From positions 1-64,000 of the forward strand of contig JAPPCZ010000047.1 of the NCBI GenBank assembly GCA_028824685.1: a DNA stretch of 64,000 nucleotides. The letters run 5' to 3'. Position 1 is the stretch's first letter. Every line of letters starts with the position of its first letter. A program made the translations under genes and the position numbers. Under the pieces are notes generated by a model. The model made no database searches. It was given only the letters and a program-made list of their open reading frames with translations, and was not told the origin of the DNA. Origin of the DNA: Candidatus Poribacteria bacterium. Its GTDB lineage: Bacteria; Poribacteria; WGA-4E; WGA-3G. Below are positions 1-7,967 of the stretch, in pieces.

Positions 1-25
1 CTGACTGGGTTTTACCACGTCACTG

Positions 26-109
26 TGACGTGCAAAACGTCCTAAATGTGACGTGTAACGTCCTAAATGTGACGTGTAACGTCCTAAATGTGACGTGCAA
101 ACGTCCTAA
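26..109. repeat. 21-bp tandem direct repeat
   Basis: Three consecutive 21-bp units (37-57, 58-78, 79-99) of the form acgtcctaaatgtgacgtgta, with partial units on both sides (gtgacgtgcaaa at 26-36 and acgtcctaa at 101-109). Only the third unit differs (gtgca for gtgta). Each unit holds two ACGT cores. There are no unique spacers, so it is a tandem array and not a CRISPR. It lies about 90-170 bp upstream of the promoter of the first gene and could be an operator array or simple tandem expansion. Confidence 0.85.
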
Positions 110-198
110 TTGAAGGTGTCCATCGGGAAGGAGAAGCGAAACTCAACCAACAATATGCTTTGTACCAAAACTTTACATACCCTTAAGTCATTGCAAAA

Positions 199-227
199 TT
201 GACCGATTTTCTTAGACATGCTACAAT
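199..227 (+). promoter_or_regulatory. Putative sigma-70 promoter of the mannonate dehydratase-like gene
   Basis: TTGACC at 199-204 and TACAAT at 222-227 are separated by exactly 17 bp. The predicted transcription start is near 234, giving a leader of roughly 45 nt before the ATG at 281. Each hexamer has one mismatch to the consensus. Confidence 0.55.
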
Positions 228-280
228 GTCTATAGTATCAATGTATGAAGCGGATTCAATCATTTAAGGAGACCAAAGGA

Positions 281-1273
281 ATGGACAAAACACATTCTCG
301 CCAAGAAGCAAAGATGCACGCCGGTGTCCAAGGAATTGGGACATCTACGAAAGAATTGGAATTTCTTGTTCGTCACGGGGTAACACATATGGATGCCTCA
401 GTCAAAGGCACTCAACCAGAAACCTTGATGGCACACAAAGCGGAAGCGGAGGAAGCAGGTGTTAGTCTTGAGATGATTCACATTGGACTTGCAAGAAGCA
501 TTACACTGGCACAAGACCCACAACGCGATAAAGATATTGATGGGGTTTGCCAAACAATTGAAAATGCTGCAGAAGCAGGTCTGCGCGGGTTGAATTATAA
601 CTTTTGCATTCTAAATCATCAGCGAACTCCAAGTACACAGGGACGCGGCGGTTCGTCTTACAGCACATTTGATTTCTCTAAGTACGATAATGAAACACTT
701 TCAGATGCAGGTGAGGTAAGCCGTGAAGAAGCGTTTGACCGTATCGGATACTTTCTTGAACGTGTCATCCCTGTTGCCGAAGAGAATAAGGTTCAAATGG
801 CCTGTCATCCCAACGATCCGCCAGCACCTGTTCTAAAGGGGGTTGAACGTTGGAATTACCCTATCTTTGATGGATTAAAACGGTACGCGGAGATTGTAGA
901 TAGTCCGTATAACGGCTTTAATTTCTGCTGTGGTGTCGTCTCGGAAGGTTTAGACGATCCTGGGACCGAACTTTACGAAATTATTGAGTATTTCGGCACG
1001 CGTAAGAAGATTTTCAATATTCACTTTCGCAATATTCGTGGTGGCTTGCATAACTTCCAAGAGGTATGGCCCGATGAGGGAGATGTAGACATGTATAGAG
1101 TCGCACAAACCTTGCGAGATGTAGAATATTCCTACATGCTGATGCCCGACCATGCCCCTTCTCACCCTGATGATACAGCACCTACTGGAGTTTCTGGTCG
1201 TGTACGGCAAGCATGGGCATTTCAATTCGGATATATCATCGCGCTAATTCAAGCCGTAAATTCGGAAAAGTGA
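281..1273 (+). CDS. uxuA: D-mannonate dehydratase-like enzyme (UxuA family)
   Basis: A 330-residue TIM-barrel protein of the mannonate dehydratase family, which dehydrates D-mannonate to 2-keto-3-deoxygluconate in hexuronate catabolism (cytoplasmic, metal-dependent). Family landmarks are visible: a CHPNDPP segment, then an IFNIHFRNIRGG strand with the metal-ligand histidine, a DEGDVDM segment and a late MPDHAPSH stretch. An in-frame ATG exists at 245, but AAGGAG at 266-271 sits 9 nt before the ATG at 281, so 281 is the better start. It is monocistronic with its own promoter and is followed by a palindromic repeat. The protein is shorter than E. coli UxuA, and distant members of this family are annotated only as sugar isomerase-like, so the exact substrate is less certain than the fold. 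Confidence 0.8.
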   Translation: MDKTHSRQEAKMHAGVQGIGTSTKELEFLVRHGVTHMDASVKGTQPETLMAHKAEAEEAGVSLEMIHIGLARSITLAQDPQRDKDIDGVCQTIENAAEAGLRGLNYNFCILNHQRTPSTQGRGGSSYSTFDFSKYDNETLSDAGEVSREEAFDRIGYFLERVIPVAEENKVQMACHPNDPPAPVLKGVERWNYPIFDGLKRYAEIVDSPYNGFNFCCGVVSEGLDDPGTELYEIIEYFGTRKKIFNIHFRNIRGGLHNFQEVWPDEGDVDMYRVAQTLRDVEYSYMLMPDHAPSHPDDTAPTGVSGRVRQAWAFQFGYIIALIQAVNSEK

Positions 1274-1318
1274 ACTGTTCACGGGCGTATAAAGTTTTGG
1301 CATGAATACTCCTTCTCT

Positions 1319-1432
1319 CTTGTTGGAGGGGTTTTCAACCCCGACGAATTATATAGGATGCCATACATATATTCTGTCACGCCTATTCATCATTGATCCC
1401 AATTTTTCGGGCTTACAAAGCCCTCCAACAAG
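1319..1432. repeat. Long inverted repeat (gttggagggg...ccctccaac type)
   Basis: The arms cttgttggaggg (1319-1330) and ccctccaacaag (1421-1432) are perfectly complementary. Inside them lie ttttcaacccc and gggcttacaaag, so each arm can also fold on itself (ggggttttcaacccc; gggcttacaaagccc). A close copy lies at 5259-5333, and single-arm relatives occur at 7891, 23631, 23732 and 37182. It lies just downstream of the mannonate dehydratase-like gene and may help terminate transcription. Confidence 0.75.
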
Positions 1433-1480
1433 TAAATGATATGGTTAAGCCAAATATCTACATACCCATTCAATTATTTG

Positions 1481-1509
1481 TTGATACAGAACGGAAGTTG
1501 TGTTAAAAT
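1481..1509 (+). promoter_or_regulatory. Putative sigma-70 promoter of the LamG protein gene
   Basis: TTGATA at 1481-1486 and TAAAAT at 1504-1509 are separated by 17 bp, giving a leader of about 85-90 nt before the ATG at 1604. This promoter and the preceding inverted repeat account for most of the 330-bp gap. Confidence 0.5.
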
Positions 1510-1603
1510 TTGCAAATGTGATTTACTTGCGCAATGCAGTTTAAATCGCAACCTATAATTGTATCAATAAAACCAATAAATACCTATTCATTTGGGAGGA
1601 AAA

Positions 1604-2395
1604 ATGAAAAAATTTACAAATCGTTTAGCGATAATCGGGCTCACTTTATTCGTCATCATGTTCACATTTTCAGTGGAAATTGAGGCGATTGAACCTGGGA
1701 GTGCCGTAGCAATTTGGCTTCTTGACGAAGGTGATGGTAAAACTATCAACGACAGTTCTGGAAACGAACATCACGGTGAACTACAAGGTGGAAAATGGGT
1801 TAAAGGCCCATCTGGTTCTGCATTGAGTTTAAATGGAGTAAGTGATCGGGTAGTCGTTCCGGATACCGACAGTTTGTATCTATCTAAAGCATGGTCAATC
1901 ACTGCTTGGGTCAATGTAAATAAAAATGAAAACGGTTTTGGGCATATTGTTGGCAAAAGAGCCGCAGCCGGAGCAGTGGCAAATTACGCTTTCAGAACAA
2001 GTGGAAATGGCACAGGTTGGGAAGCCTATTTTAGTCAAGGTGGTTGGAAAGGTGCCTGGAACCAAGGTGCCGTCAAGAAAGATGTTTGGTTGTATATGAC
2101 TGCTACCTACGACGGCACAAACGCCATTAAGATTTATGAAAATGGATCGGAAATTGGATCTGTTAATGTTGGTGGACCCCCACCAAGGAACGATTCGCCA
2201 GTTAACATCGGTGGTTGGACCAACAACAATTCAGAAACGCTTAATGGAATACTTTACGATGTAGCGATTTTCAACGTCGCACTGTCCGAAGCGGATATTA
2301 AAGAACTGATGGATGATGGCATCAAAAGGTTACTTCCGGTTGAACCCGCAGACAAACTTGCAACCACATGGGGTAGCATCAAATCCAGAAAATAG
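1604..2395 (+). CDS. Secreted LamG/concanavalin-like jellyroll protein
   Basis: A 263-residue exported protein. Residues 1-30 form a signal peptide (KK, hydrophobic core, cleavage near VEIEA). The rest is a single LamG/concanavalin A-like jellyroll domain: the opening AIWLLDEGDGKTINDSSGN strand, then WSITAWVNV, a WLYMTATYDG strand and DVAIFNVALSEADI near the end are classic for the family, which binds or decorates carbohydrate. The start is the ATG at 1604 because GGGAGGA (1594-1600) is correctly spaced. The final residues PADKLATTWGSIKSRK match the tail of the LamG protein at 58988-59707 (LGKLATTWGQLKTEK), a shared C-terminal motif outside the jellyroll. The ligand is unknown. Confidence 0.85.
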   Translation: MKKFTNRLAIIGLTLFVIMFTFSVEIEAIEPGSAVAIWLLDEGDGKTINDSSGNEHHGELQGGKWVKGPSGSALSLNGVSDRVVVPDTDSLYLSKAWSITAWVNVNKNENGFGHIVGKRAAAGAVANYAFRTSGNGTGWEAYFSQGGWKGAWNQGAVKKDVWLYMTATYDGTNAIKIYENGSEIGSVNVGGPPPRNDSPVNIGGWTNNNSETLNGILYDVAIFNVALSEADIKELMDDGIKRLLPVEPADKLATTWGSIKSRK

Positions 2396-2408
2396 TCGTT
2401 TCCTTTTC

Positions 2409-2442
2409 AATAAGGCGTAATGTTACGACATTACGCCTTATT
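2409..2442. terminator. Perfect hairpin terminator after the LamG gene
   Basis: A 15-bp perfect stem, aataaggcgtaatgt (2409-2423) pairing with acattacgccttatt (2428-2442), with a tacg tetraloop, starts 14 bp after the stop codon. The T tract is short (ttatttct), and the top side is preceded by tttcc. It fits an intrinsic terminator for the upstream gene. Confidence 0.8.
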
Positions 2443-2467
2443 TCTAATCTGATGAGGACAGATAAAG

Positions 2468-3631
2468 ATGAAAGGAAATCATCGTTCTGAGAATATTGAA
2501 CGTGCACGAGAATTGAACCGTTTGGCATGTGAACAGATTTCTAATGGAAATCTTGAAGAAGCACAAGAAAACCTAATTGAAGCGATACACATAGCGCCCA
2601 GTTTGGCTGCACCACACACCAATTTGGGCGTTTTGCATTGTTGGGATGGCGAGTTAGATGAAGCGATTGCTTTACATCTCAAAGCACGCCATCTTGATCC
2701 GAATCTATCTGGACCTCACACAAATCTCGGTGTGGCTTATGCATGGCATGGGAAACTTGACGAAGCAATACAATCACTTGAAGCTGCCCTACAATGCAAT
2801 CCGAATTCTGCCGAAGCACATACATGTTTAGGATTTGCCTATATTTGCCAAGGTGATCTTGATGCAGCGATGGCATCATCAAAAGAAGCGATACGGCTCG
2901 GTGATGGTGGCGAAGCGCAGCTAAATCTCGGATTGATTTATACTTGGCAGGGCAGATTTGATGAGGCTGCTGAACTGTATAAAGCGGCTATTGAAACGGA
3001 TCCGACATTAGCAGAACCGCACAATAACCTCGGTCTTATGTACCTGTTTCAAGGTGAGATTGAGAATGCTATTAATGCGTTCAAGACATCAATCGAACTT
3101 GATGGTGGCGAAGAACCACACACCAACCTCGGATTGATCTATAGTTGGCAAGGAAAACTTGATGAGGCAATGACCTTGCATAAGGAAGCACTTGATATGG
3201 CACCGGATTCAACGGAAGTGCAGATTAACTTCGGTTTAACATACATCTACCAAGATAAGTTGGATGAAGCAGAAACTGTGTTGGAAGGGGCACTTCGAAG
3301 CGATCCAAATTCTACTGAAGCACATACGAACATCGGGATTATCCACTTCCGTCACGGCAAACTTGCAGATGCAACTACTTCTTACAAAAAGGCTGGCGGA
3401 TTAGCAGAGGCGCGAAACAATCTCGGAATTGTCTACTATCAACAAGGAAAACAGGAAGCAGCAATTGCAGAATTCAAAGCAGCAATAGATATGGAGAATT
3501 TAGAGGAAGCACGGACCAATCTTTCTGCGGTAACTTCTAATGTCAAAGATGTAGATGCAGCAGAACTCCAAGTTTCACCAATTGGTGCTCCTATAGGTGT
3601 TCCCGCGGCATGGTGTGAGATCGTAGATTGA
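2468..3631 (+). CDS. Tetratricopeptide repeat protein
   Basis: A 387-residue protein consisting almost entirely of about ten TPR units of 34 residues, e.g. PHTNLGLIYSWQGKLDEAMT, with the usual W/L-G-Y-A-P consensus positions. There is no signal peptide or membrane segment, so it is predicted cytosolic and presumably a protein-protein scaffold. Two units are shortened (GDGGEAQ, GGLAEAR), suggesting small deletions within repeats. The last ~30 residues (after NLSAVTSN) are a non-TPR tail rich in V, P and A. GAGG lies 11 nt before the ATG. It sits between the LamG and sulfatase genes in the same direction, with 43 nt before the sulfatase start. Its partner cannot be deduced. Confidence 0.85.
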   Translation: MKGNHRSENIERARELNRLACEQISNGNLEEAQENLIEAIHIAPSLAAPHTNLGVLHCWDGELDEAIALHLKARHLDPNLSGPHTNLGVAYAWHGKLDEAIQSLEAALQCNPNSAEAHTCLGFAYICQGDLDAAMASSKEAIRLGDGGEAQLNLGLIYTWQGRFDEAAELYKAAIETDPTLAEPHNNLGLMYLFQGEIENAINAFKTSIELDGGEEPHTNLGLIYSWQGKLDEAMTLHKEALDMAPDSTEVQINFGLTYIYQDKLDEAETVLEGALRSDPNSTEAHTNIGIIHFRHGKLADATTSYKKAGGLAEARNNLGIVYYQQGKQEAAIAEFKAAIDMENLEEARTNLSAVTSNVKDVDAAELQVSPIGAPIGVPAAWCEIVD

Positions 3632-3674
3632 CCGCATACCCTTTAAAAAACAATCAAATGATATGGAGATGACT

Positions 3675-4955
3675 ATGGCAAAATCACCGAACATTCTACT
3701 TATCCTCGCTGACGACCATGGATATGGCGATATTTCAGCACACAACGGACCTTCAATTCAAACGCCCAACATAGACAGAATTGCCGCAGAGGGAACGCGC
3801 TTTACACAATTTTATGCCAACTCCTCTGTCTGTTCCCCAAGTCGCGCATCGCTTATGACTGGACGCTACCCCGATAGAGTCGGTGTCCCCGGTGTGATAC
3901 GCACACATGCACAGAACAACTGGGGTTTTTTCCGACAAGATGCTATCACGCTTCCTTCAATATTGAAACAGAAAGATTATCGCACAGCGCTCATTGGGAA
4001 GTGGCACTTGGGACTTGAAGACGAGAACCATCCGTGCAAACGCGGCTTTGACCATTTTCACGGTTTTCTCGGTGATATGATGGACGACTATTACACGCAT
4101 CTCCGACATCAGATTAACTACATGCGGCACGACTTCGACACGATTGATCCAAGAGGACACGCTACAGACCTCTTCTCAGATTGGAGCGTGGACTTTATTC
4201 GAACTCACGCACATACATCTCATCCTTTCTTCCTTTATCTCGCTTACAACGCGCCGCATACACCGATTCAACCGCCTGACGACTGGATTGAACGAGTGAG
4301 GGAACGTGAACCGGACATCTCCCCACAACGTGCAAAATACGTGGCACTTGTTGAACACATGGATGCTGGTATCGGACGCGTGCTGGATACACTTGAGGAT
4401 ACCGGTCAACTTTCCAATACGCTCGTTATCTACACATCGGACAACGGTGGTGCGATGCAAGTTGGTGCTAACAACGGTCCATTGCGTGGGCAGAAAGGTG
4501 AAATGTACGAAGGCGGTATACGCGTCCCTACCTGTGCTATGTGGCAAGGACACATTCCAGAGGGACATGTTACAGATCAGGTAGGAATGCTTATGGACCT
4601 TTATCCTACAGCGTGTGAGGTTGCTGATGTGCCAATCAAACACGAAATTGAGGGACGTTCAATTTGGCAAACACTTCAAGGAGAAAAGCAGGACTTCTCA
4701 GAACGACTCTATTATTGGTTGCGAAGAGAGGGTGGGCAACAGTTCCTTGGACATTGTCAACATGCTATTCGGCGTGGGGACATAAAGCTCCTGCACAATA
4801 GGCCCTTTCAACCTTTAGAACTTTATGACCTATCAAGCGATCCGCTGGAAACAACTGATGCTTCGCAGACAAATACTGACCTTTATAAGGAAATGGGTCG
4901 CTTGTTCCAAGAAGAAACACAAAAAGCTGGCAGTGTGCCGTGGCAAAAAGCGTAA
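3675..4955 (+). CDS. Sulfatase (S1 family, arylsulfatase type)
   Basis: A 426-residue alkaline-phosphatase-fold sulfatase that hydrolyses sulfate esters, probably on polysaccharides. Visible features: N-terminal metal site LADDHGYGDI (D13, D14), the formylglycine motif CSPSR (C53) followed by ASLMTGRYP, the GKWHLG substrate/active-site segment, and the YTSDNGG metal-binding motif late in the catalytic domain. The cysteine must be converted to formylglycine for activity. No signal peptide precedes the catalytic domain, so the enzyme appears cytoplasmic. In-frame ATGs occur at 3663 and 3669, but GGAG at 3665-3668 favours 3675. The sulfated substrate is not predictable. The FGE-like proteins downstream lack the FGE catalytic cysteines. 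Confidence 0.9.
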   Translation: MAKSPNILLILADDHGYGDISAHNGPSIQTPNIDRIAAEGTRFTQFYANSSVCSPSRASLMTGRYPDRVGVPGVIRTHAQNNWGFFRQDAITLPSILKQKDYRTALIGKWHLGLEDENHPCKRGFDHFHGFLGDMMDDYYTHLRHQINYMRHDFDTIDPRGHATDLFSDWSVDFIRTHAHTSHPFFLYLAYNAPHTPIQPPDDWIERVREREPDISPQRAKYVALVEHMDAGIGRVLDTLEDTGQLSNTLVIYTSDNGGAMQVGANNGPLRGQKGEMYEGGIRVPTCAMWQGHIPEGHVTDQVGMLMDLYPTACEVADVPIKHEIEGRSIWQTLQGEKQDFSERLYYWLRREGGQQFLGHCQHAIRRGDIKLLHNRPFQPLELYDLSSDPLETTDASQTNTDLYKEMGRLFQEETQKAGSVPWQKA

Positions 4956-5138
4956 GCATTCCCTCATTCATAAATCGTAAACCGATTCACAAGGCATAAC
5001 GTTTGCCGATGCAAAATTTGTTGCGAAATTTCGATTTCTTAGGTTATATATTCTACACTCAACCGGATATTTGACTATCTTCCTGAGTATAAAATGTCTC
5101 AATAATTATAGGTTAGTCTAAATGCTACTGTAACGTTT

Positions 5139-5446
5139 CAGGGTAATTTAGTTTTAGAATTATAGGTTTTACTGAGAGTTTATATTGTAGGTCGGGTAGA
5201 GCGAAGCGACACCCGACACGTTTCGTTCATGTCGGGTGTCAATTTTAGGATATATTTTCTTGTTGGAGGGGTTTTCAACCCGATTTTATAGGTTAAGACT
5301 TACAATATCGGGCTTACAAAGCCCTCCAACAAGAGGGATTAGACGCAAAATTGACACCCATAGGTGTCGCTTCGCTCTACCCGACCTACGGTGTAAACTT
5401 TCAGCAACACTTATCAACTGGTAATTCATAAAACTAAATAGCCCTG
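5139..5446. mobile_element. Miniature inverted-repeat element, family 1, copy A
   Basis: The terminal inverted repeats are CAGGGTAATTTAGTTTT (5139-5155) and AAAACTAAATAGCCCTG (5430-5446). The same termini occur at 50461-50701 and 58256-58832. The flanks gctactgtaacgttt (5124-5138) and gctactgtagcgatt (5447-5461) match at 13 of 15 positions, including a 9-bp exact match, consistent with a target-site duplication. It carries no transposase. Internally it holds gtcgggtagagcgaagcgacacccgac, its inverted partner near 5365, and a nested inverted repeat at 5259-5333. It fills most of the gap between the sulfatase and grpE. Confidence 0.75.
5259..5333. repeat. Nested inverted repeat inside element copy A
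   Basis: cttgttggaggggttttcaa at the left and cttacaaagccctccaacaag at the right form the same palindromic unit as 1319-1432, but with a shorter centre. Its position inside the mobile element suggests that one repeat inserted into the other. Confidence 0.7.
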
Positions 5447-5464
5447 GCTACTGTAGCGATTGCG

Positions 5465-5493
5465 TTGACATTCCTCCGAATCCATTATATAAT
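5465..5493 (+). promoter_or_regulatory. Consensus sigma-70 promoter of the grpE-dnaK array
   Basis: TTGACA (5465-5470) and TATAAT (5488-5493) match the consensus at all twelve positions with a 17-bp spacer, the best promoter in the window. Transcription would begin near 5500, about 70 nt before the grpE ATG. It begins only 18 bp beyond the right end of mobile element copy A, whose flanking duplication abuts the -35 box. No CIRCE-type inverted repeat is visible near it, so heat-shock control by HrcA is not supported. Confidence 0.8.
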
Positions 5494-5570
5494 CAAGGAG
5501 ATTTTGCTGGATAGCACCTCCTCCTTTAAGAAAACCCTTACAATAGCAGAGATGAATTTTGGGTAAGCAC

Positions 5571-6257
5571 ATGAATGAAAATGATGGTACAAAACTAAAA
5601 ACCGATATGGGTACAGATTCACATTTGGAAGAAGGCAGCGATGTTGATGCAACTCAACAGAAAACAAGCGCGGATGACTTGGAAATTCCGCAACCAAATT
5701 TTCTTGCAGAAATAAATCAGACTTTAGCTGCGTTGCAAGACCTATTTGAAAAGCAAATCGCTCGGAATCAGAATCAGACAGAGATGTTTGATAAAATGTA
5801 TGCTGAGATGAAAGACTATAAAGAGAGTTTTCTGCTTGAAGTGCTACACAAACCGATTATCCATAACCTCATTCAACTTTATGATAGTTTTATATCTATA
5901 GAATCTCAACTTGATGACATTCTGATGGGTAAGAAAGAAAATGCACTCCCGGATGAACTAACGCAATATCGTCAGAATTTAGAAAACTTTCGGTATAAAC
6001 TGGAAGAGGTGTTATACCGCATGGACGTGACACCTTATAAAGACTCCCCTGAAACACTTGATCGGCAGTTGCACAAAACACGCAGAGTAATTTCATCCGA
6101 TGATCCAGAACAAGATCAAAAAGTGGCAGAAGTTCACAAAATTGGGTTCAACTGGCGAGATAAAGTGTTCCGTCCAGAAGAAGTGACAATTTTTCGGTAT
6201 ACACCTTCTGCGGGTGAACCTCCTTTAAATGAGAAAGGAGGTAGTGCAAATGGGTAA
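5571..6257 (+). CDS. grpE: GrpE-like nucleotide exchange factor
   Basis: A 228-residue GrpE-family protein, the exchange factor that releases ADP from DnaK. Residues 1-40 are acidic and low in complexity. A long helix follows (NFLAEINQTLAALQDLFEKQ to YKESFLLEVLHKPIIHNLI), matching GrpE's dimerising coiled coil. The C-terminal beta domain ends with NWRDKVFRPEEVTIFRY, where GrpE normally has its last strand. It is divergent: the usual GrpE core words are not recognisable, so the call rests on architecture and on its place directly before dnaK. The ATG at 5571 is preferred to an upstream TTG at 5559. The stop overlaps the dnaK start by 8 nt (ATGGGTAA), indicating translational coupling. Confidence 0.75.
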   Translation: MNENDGTKLKTDMGTDSHLEEGSDVDATQQKTSADDLEIPQPNFLAEINQTLAALQDLFEKQIARNQNQTEMFDKMYAEMKDYKESFLLEVLHKPIIHNLIQLYDSFISIESQLDDILMGKKENALPDELTQYRQNLENFRYKLEEVLYRMDVTPYKDSPETLDRQLHKTRRVISSDDPEQDQKVAEVHKIGFNWRDKVFRPEEVTIFRYTPSAGEPPLNEKGGSANG

Positions 6258-7845
6258 GGTTGTTGGGATTGACCTCGGCACGACCTTTTCAGTGATAGCA
6301 CATATCAATGAACATGGTCAACCAGAGATTATTCCGAATTTAGAAAGCGAACGGATTACGTCTTCGGTAATCATGTTTGAGGACAACCTTGTAACTGTCG
6401 GAAAAATTGCCAAGCAGAACGCCAGAGCAGTTCCTGAACAAATTGTTGAATTTGTCAAACGTGAAATGGGTAAATCCAAAACGGAATTTTTTCGTACATT
6501 TGAAGGAAAAGACTACTCCCCCGAAGAACTCTCCGCACTTGTTTTGACAAAACTCAAGCAGGATGCAGAGACATATCTAAATGAAGAGATTACGGATGCA
6601 GTAATCACTGTTCCTGCCTATTTTCACGATGCGGAACGAGAGGCTACCCGTAACGCAGGAAAAATTGCTGGCTTGAATGTCCTGCAAGTGTTGAACGAAC
6701 CTACTGCCGCCGCGCTTGCTTATGGTATGGATCAATTAGGGAGTAATCAAAATGTGTTCGTATTTGATCTCGGTGGTGGAACATTTGATGTAACCATCAT
6801 GAGGGTTTCCGAATCAGAGATACAGATGCTCGCAACAAATGGTGACCACAGACTTGGCGGTAAGGATTGGGACGATAAAATTATTACGCACGTTGCAGAG
6901 ATGTTTGAGATTGAACACGGAGAAAATCCGTTAGAGGACCTTCACACGTATCAAGACCTTCAACTTGATGCGATTGCTGCGAAAGAATCTTTGTCTCAAC
7001 GGCAAAGGGCACTAATTATTTGTGGCTACAATGGGAAGACAACTCGGGTGGAACTGGAGCGGGGTAGGTTTGAGGAACTAACAGCCGAACTTCTTGAAAG
7101 ATGTAGAACCTTATGTGATGTTGTCCTTTCAGAAGCAGAGATGACATGGACAGATATTGACAAAATCTTGCTGGTCGGTGGTTCAACTCGGATGCCTATG
7201 GTGCAGGAGATGATTACCACAATCAGTGGCAAAGAGATCAATCCGCATGAAGTCAATCCTGACGAAGTTGTCGCAATAGGTGCTGCAATTCAGGGAACAC
7301 TCCGTCAAATCTCTGAAGGCGAAACCGAAACTGCAGATATGCCTGACGCTGTTATTGAACGGTTTATTGGACCGGACGGTGCACCGAAAGTAACGGTAAC
7401 CGACGGTGCCACACACAATCTTGGACTTGTCGTTCTCAACTCTCAACGTGAGCATATTATTCACGTGATGATTCCCAAAATGACTGCTGTTCCGTGCGAA
7501 ATTGCCGATAAGTTTTTGACGGTTGATCACAATCAACCCTCGGTTTTAATTGAAGTAGTGCAAGGGCTTGAACAGGACCAACCTAAGCACGAAATTGACC
7601 TATTTGACGAATATAAATTGGGTGAATGTACGCTTGAACTGCCCCCAGGTCTACCCCAAGGTTCTCCAATTGAAGTCATCTACAAGTATAACTTAGACCA
7701 GAATCTTGAGGTAACAGCCACATCCCTCTCAAACGACGGGGCAACAGCTATTTACGACATTTTTTCCATTATTGATCGCCCAACACTTAATGAAGAAGAA
7801 GTTGCCCAAGCAAAAACTGACCTACAAGACCTTGTAGTTGAATAG
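6250..7845 (+). CDS. dnaK: DnaK/Hsp70-type chaperone, lidless
   Basis: A 531-residue Hsp70. The ATPase domain is intact: phosphate-1 motif GIDLGTTFSV, connect motif ITVPAYFHDAEREATRNAGKIAGL, NEPTAAALAYG, phosphate-2 VFDLGGGTFDV and adenosine motif ILLVGGSTRMP. The substrate-binding beta domain is divergent: the segment NLGLVVLN replaces the normal SLGIET-type start, and the usual NTTIP stretch is not evident (MIPKMTAVPCE instead). The protein ends at DLQDLVVE shortly after the beta domain, so the helical lid of canonical DnaK (about 610-640 residues) is essentially absent. AAGGAGG at 6235-6241 selects the ATG at 6250 over one at 6229. It is probably a specialised Hsp70 serving the array downstream, not the housekeeping copy. 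Confidence 0.9.
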   Translation: MGKVVGIDLGTTFSVIAHINEHGQPEIIPNLESERITSSVIMFEDNLVTVGKIAKQNARAVPEQIVEFVKREMGKSKTEFFRTFEGKDYSPEELSALVLTKLKQDAETYLNEEITDAVITVPAYFHDAEREATRNAGKIAGLNVLQVLNEPTAAALAYGMDQLGSNQNVFVFDLGGGTFDVTIMRVSESEIQMLATNGDHRLGGKDWDDKIITHVAEMFEIEHGENPLEDLHTYQDLQLDAIAAKESLSQRQRALIICGYNGKTTRVELERGRFEELTAELLERCRTLCDVVLSEAEMTWTDIDKILLVGGSTRMPMVQEMITTISGKEINPHEVNPDEVVAIGAAIQGTLRQISEGETETADMPDAVIERFIGPDGAPKVTVTDGATHNLGLVVLNSQREHIIHVMIPKMTAVPCEIADKFLTVDHNQPSVLIEVVQGLEQDQPKHEIDLFDEYKLGECTLELPPGLPQGSPIEVIYKYNLDQNLEVTATSLSNDGATAIYDIFSIIDRPTLNEEEVAQAKTDLQDLVVE

Positions 7846-7890
7846 AAATAGCTCCTTATAATAACCTAGTTGCTATCTTTTGGTGAACAC

Positions 7891-7918
7891 CTTGTAGGAG
7901 GGGTTTCTAACCCCGATG
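7891..7918. repeat. REP-like palindrome
   Basis: cttgtaggaggggtttctaaccccgatg: the ggggtttctaacccc core folds into a short hairpin. It is a single-arm relative of the 1319-1432 repeat, located between dnaK and the first array gene. Confidence 0.6.
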
Positions 7919-7967
7919 AATGCTATACTTCTACAATCCCTTAAGTTTGAACAGAAGGAACGAATGT

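Noticed and set aside
26..109. CRISPR array
   Set aside because: The 21-bp units follow each other directly without spacers, and no cas gene is present in the window.
4176..4643. Long antisense frame within the sulfatase
   Set aside because: It overlaps the catalytic region of a well-supported gene and encodes no recognisable protein.
5465..5571. HrcA/CIRCE heat-shock operator before grpE
   Set aside because: No 9-bp inverted repeat with a 9-bp spacer is present; only a strong sigma-70 promoter is seen.
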